The translations under genes and the position numbers were made by a program. The notes below the pieces were generated by a model that was not told the origin of the DNA, did not search any database, and was given only the letters and a program-made list of their open reading frames with translations. A DNA stretch of 64,000 nt from Chiua virens (Eukaryota > Basidiomycota > Agaricomycetes > Boletales > Boletaceae). Each line of letters opens with the position of its first letter. The stretch's first letter is position 1. The stretch spans positions 1,116,001 to 1,180,000 of the forward strand of contig JAHNUO010000013.1 of NCBI GenBank assembly GCA_019787685.1, written 5' to 3'. Below are positions 60,037 through 64,000 of the stretch, piece after piece.

Positions 60037-60525
60037 TACTGTCGGATCACAATGAGTCGATGACGGTGATGATATTTACTCACCGATATCCTCGGAATGT
60101 GGGATGAGTACCGTTGTTAGAACGGAATGATGATTTTGGCCAAACACGCGTGGCTAGTAGCACTGGGTGGCCTCGGTATGTTTCACACGGCTTGGCAGCG
60201 GAAGCTGCGGAACGTTCTGTCGAGATCAACATCGATTAATTGCATGGCAAGCGGTAAAATTACTTGAGGCTCTATGTAGTGGTTGGCAAAGTATCCTGTA
60301 ACCAATGATCTACGGGCGCTGATCCACAACCTGAGGTCACTGATATTATCGTGGTTATATTACTGATTCAGTGTGCACGATAGCCTGCCTCGCGTCGTTC
60401 GTGTATATGCTACCTCCGAGGCCGACGGCAGAGTGTCAATCTTAGTAGCGCATCCGTAAAAATATCCTTCACACAGGAAACTCGTCGTCACCGAGCCTCG
60501 TCATCGGCTCACATATACCTAGCAA
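60037..60525. other. Intergenic, GTPase-like gene promoter
   Basis: About 490 bp between two minus-strand genes. AT-rich, no gene seen. Confidence 0.4.
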
Positions 60526-62563
60526 TTACGGGGGTTCACTCTGGTACACTTGATCCGCCATAGAGTAGCGCATCTCCAAAAACCCGATGGATGAAGGTGT
60601 AGCGACCACACCGAGAGTATCAATAGTGCGTTGCAAAAGAGACCGTGCAAGTTCATAGTTTCCCTGCATTGAGGTCACTACCGCCTAATTATAGAGAATG
60701 ATCAGGGTCAACAGGAAATCGCCGTTTGCAGAGTCGTATGCCTGGTTAAGGAGTTCCATGGTCCTGTCAGATTGCTGTTGCAAGAATGCCGCTTCTGCCA
60801 TGCCTTCGAGGAACATCCAGCAGTCCCATGGTCGTGACGACATGCAGAGTGATTGCAGTGGTTCAAGGTTATTTTCAACCACCTCTGGTATCGTGTAACC
60901 ATGGTGCATTCTCAGCATCCAATGGCTTGCACGGGACTGCAGACCACGATAACTGTGGTCCATGGAAAGCAAAAAAAGCTTGGCAAGGCTGGGCGATGTA
61001 CGAATCCTGGACCGATCGAGCGTGAAATAACTCTCTACCTTGTCCTGCTCGTCAATGTTTCGCCAGGACAGAGAATGTGTGAAAGCCTCTAGCAGTTGCT
61101 GTGCGCGCGAAAAGTACCCTCGATTATTGTACGACATGGCTGCAGCAGATGTACAGAGCGCAGCCATGTCGACTGTTCCGGCGAGTGCGTAATTTGAAAA
61201 TGAGAAGTAAAGATCCGCAAGGGCGCTCAAGCATGATGCTTTCGAGTCTTTTTCAAGGTGGGAATCTTCGGAAAGTGAGGAAATGATGGGTTCGAGTGTC
61301 GTAGGACGGGGTTTGTAGAGCTTGAGACTTAAAGGAACTGACGGCAAATAAGTGCGGTGTCCAGAGTGCCGCATGAAGCATGTGCGTTATCGTGTGCAAT
61401 CAGGTGCTCGATATTCAGATGGTCGGAGGTGAGCAGGCTTGCGCGCAAATCCTTCTCTTTGGATATCGCCAAGAGTGAATCGTAGAACGTGTGGCGGATG
61501 TTCCCAAGTTCGCGCCCTGCATTCGGGAAAGCGTCAAGAAGGAATAACTGGATGGGTGCAAGGATTGTCAAGAACGACCCGGAGCGATGAACCAGAGACA
61601 CCTGGGATAGTGTATTTACGAGTGATGATATATGATGGAAATAGTCGTGCGGCGGCTCAGGTATCAGACTATAATACATCATCAGCAATGATCTGCCGCG
61701 AAACTTGATTATCCTTACTTGAAGACGTCTGACCGCTCCAATAACTCGTATATTTGCTCAAGACGAAGACTCGAGACGATGCTCAATCTCGTCTATTGAG
61801 TTAATCATACATTTTCAAGTGGAGGTGATATCATGATGGTCTACGCACACTGAAATTTGAATGTCACAAAGATGGTATTCAATTCTGCTGCCCAACCCCC
61901 AATTTGTTTTTCGTCAAGTGCTGCAGCAAGAAATCTCCGCATTTGACTATGCTGAACGGCCTCCTGGATTCTTGATTGCGCATCATCAATTGAACTGTTG
62001 CGAAAAATCAAAATGTGGCCTAGGTTGGACGGGAACCGTACAGCTTGAAAATGAGACATACGATTTTAACTCACTTAGACCATTACTAAATACATCATTC
62101 ATGCGATCCACAGAAACATCTTTCGTAGCCAGTGCTAATGTAGAGCAGATAGCTTTGCAATTCCGGATGAGAACATGCGAATCATCCTTGTTCTTCATGC
62201 TTCTCTGAAAAAATATTCAATCGATTTGTTTGAGCTGCCAGTAATTCCGAACCGGGAAAAATAACTGGACAAACGTGCACCAGCAACAGTATACTAGTAA
62301 CACCGGCCAGAATATTTCTCCCCACGTCAGTAGGGACCAATTGGGTGACCTATTGTATCATTTGCATTGTAGCATCGAGCGTGTTTGCAACCTTTTGTCG
62401 CCGACCACTCGATGCTTTCAATGACTGGTCACCGCTCGATGATTCCCCACTGGCAAGTCTCTAAGCCGTCTCTAGGGCTTTCTGCTGGGATACCTTGAGA
62501 CATACTATTTCAAAAAAAAAAAACGGCAATCCTCACCTTCTTCGAAAACGGGACGAACTTCAT
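60526..62563 (-). pseudogene. NLR-type helical N-terminus plus helical repeats, two in-frame stops
   Basis: Splicing from ATG at 62563 (MKFVPFSKK, then RLASGESSSGDQSLKASSGR) gives RRQKVANTLDATMQMIQ, a TAG at 62350-62352, then VTQLVPTDVGRNILAGVTSI continuing in frame. Later exons give RSMKNKDDSHVLIRNCKAIC, ELKSSIDDAQSRIQEAVQHS, QMRRFLAAALDEKQIGGW and ELNTIFVTFKFQ. This resembles the four-helix N-terminal domain of Agaricomycete NLR-like proteins (HeLo/MLKL-like in style). No NACHT or other NTPase follows; instead TPR-like helices run from ISSLVNTLSQVSLVHRSG to the end (ALADLYFSFSNYALAGTVDM; YFSRAQQLLEAFTHSL; EGMAEAAFLQQQSDRTMELL). A second in-frame TAG at 60685-60687 precedes AVVTSMQGNYELARSLLQRT and a real stop at 60526. 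One splice near 61800-61855 is ambiguous. Confidence 0.6.
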
Positions 62564-64000
62564 ACTGACAGAGTGAATAAATGGATTCTGGTGGTGGACG
62601 GGGAGAATGGAGAGAGGGTAGGAGTAAGTATTAAAACGGAGAAAAGTTTCAACGTGGTAGTAGAACCGAAAAAGTGGACTAGTGTCTCACACCTGCCTTA
62701 GCGTATTGTGTAGGACTAGACTAGCTCGGTTGCTACATAATAATATCGCTTGTCCAAAAAAAGAACCGAAAAAGCAGATGCAGTCGCCTTCAGATATCGG
62801 ACAGTGGTACTTATCCAACATGACAGTGAGTTGGAGATCGTCGTTGCCGGCCAGAAGAGCGGGACGGTGAAATTTGAGTTGTAGTGAACTTCAAGATTTC
62901 TCGTATACATAGGCTTACATACTAACGTTGACGAAGGAGTTCTTCGTGACGGCATCTCTAGACTCTTGCCCACGAGCTACTATCATTGCGCCACTTTTGC
63001 AAAATTTGGACCCCACCTGTGAATACATAGGTATTTGACATCTACAATGAAGCTAAAGATCGCATGGAATCGTAGGCAACGATGTACTCAATAATAACCA
63101 ACTAAAAAAAATTCCAAAAACAAAGTAGAGAAGTTGCCAGTGAGGTGCCGGTTTCGAGAGCAAAAATGATGGGGCTTTGCAAAATTCCCATCTGCATACG
63201 AACGGACGTGTCACATCATGTCACAAGTGCCAAATCAATCTCCGACACGCCGAGTCGTTATCGGCCACCTCACCATCAACTGCGAGCCGTCAGGAACCTT
63301 TCTATGGGAACGAACAAACTGCGCCCAGTGCATAATACATCCACCACCCAGCACAGCAACACCTCCAAGCCAAGCTTCAAAGCTTCAACAGGGCCCGACT
63401 TGGATTCCTACTGATTGGGGATCACCGAGTCACCGTCTGTTTATCTCGGCGTTCATGCTCGCCTTCAAAGCTTCAATAGACCTGGGGCCCGACTTGGATT
63501 CCCTACTGATCGAGGATCGTCGAGTCAGGTCTGGGTGCGCCATGTGTGCCGCCGGTCTGCTGGCATGCAGATTCTGATGTCCAGTCTGGTCCATAGGCTC
63601 ATACTCATACTCATTTTTGCCATGAATCTGCCGAGATTTGCCATTGTTCCAAATTTAACTCCGTCCGAACTGTGTGATGTCACATTTTGAGCACAACAAC
63701 TTCAAGGAGCTGTAAACTTGTCATGATGGATCACAATCACCTCAGAAATTTGTGGATGAGTGGAATAATAGTGTAAAGTATCTACAGGATTTTTTTCAAA
63801 TTTTTTCTCCCGAGATTTGCGTGTTGCCCTGGCACTTGTGCTTGAAAATGCTTCATTGACGAGCATAAATGAGACACTGAAGACACAAACACTGCTTCAA
63901 TTTTTCTTTAAAAAATAAAGTGCATTACTCTGACATATTTTGTTCTGTATCTACCAGCTCGAGGTGAAATGTGAATTGTTGTGTGAGCTAGAGACGATTT
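62564..64000. other. AT-rich end of window, no supported gene
   Basis: 1.4 kb. It contains a two-unit tandem repeat (63371-63527) and homopolymer runs. Short open frames on both strands (for example 62716-62973 minus) have no recognisable features. Confidence 0.4.
63371..63527. repeat. Two-copy tandem repeat, about 92 bp period
   Basis: CTTCAAAGCTTCAA, then GGGCCCGACTTGGATTCC and CTACTGAT...GAGTCA, occurs at 63371-63432 and again at 63463-63527 with small changes. Confidence 0.7.

Overview
The window is nuclear DNA of a filamentous basidiomycete (Agaricomycetes). The evidence is gene structure and content. Genes carry many 45-65 bp GT-AG introns, and conserved proteins can be rebuilt only by splicing these. 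Recognisable eukaryotic and fungal single-copy genes lie close together on both strands: eS28, eIF5A, DPM3, APC1, COG7, DAHP synthase and PIH1. The tRNA genes are of eukaryotic type, and one has an intron after the anticodon. The small secreted proteins, single C2H2 finger proteins and a NLR-type helical N-terminus fit the Ceratobasidiaceae (Rhizoctonia/Ceratobasidium), but the genus is inference only.

Region by region: 1-4.3 kb holds the 3' part of a Def1-like gene, RPS28, a SAP-domain membrane protein and a small secreted cysteine-rich protein. 4.6-7.8 kb is a Upf1-family helicase with a presequence-like N-terminus. 9.4-12.6 kb is a protein with two RanBP2 zinc fingers. tRNA-Tyr and DPM3 follow, then APC1 (14.6-20.4 kb). 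DAHP synthase and PIH1/Nop17 diverge from a 144 bp promoter at 23.5 kb. 25-35 kb is a repeat-rich accessory stretch: two copies of a roughly 1.5-1.9 kb segment (one with a coiled-coil gene, the other a decayed copy) flank a tandem pair of small secreted genes separated by a palindrome-rich minisatellite. 35-46.8 kb is again gene-dense: a proline-rich protein divergent from a GH3 glycosidase, a VHS/GAT protein, a two-RRM RNA-binding protein and COG7. 46.9-53.5 kb holds four tRNA-Glu genes, a decayed third copy of the secreted gene, two TIR-flanked non-autonomous elements and two single-finger C2H2 genes. eIF5A and a two-LIM-domain protein follow. The last 6 kb has a protein with three GTPase-like domains (only the first with an intact P-loop) and a gene with a NLR-type helical N-terminus fused to helical repeats and carrying two in-frame TAG codons.

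Most genes are independent housekeeping functions: translation (eS28, eIF5A, tRNAs), the Golgi and secretory pathway (COG7, DPM3, VHS/GAT), the cell cycle (APC1), R2TP chaperone assembly (PIH1), aromatic amino acids (DAHPS) and mRNA processing (two-RRM protein, RanBP2 protein). A recurring technical feature is the presence of about twenty single-base frame disruptions inside conserved genes, including essential ones. These look like uncorrected consensus indels rather than biology, and any automatic annotation of this contig will be fragmented by them. The most interesting biology is the 58-62.6 kb pair and the duplicated secreted-protein locus at 29.8-33.3 kb.
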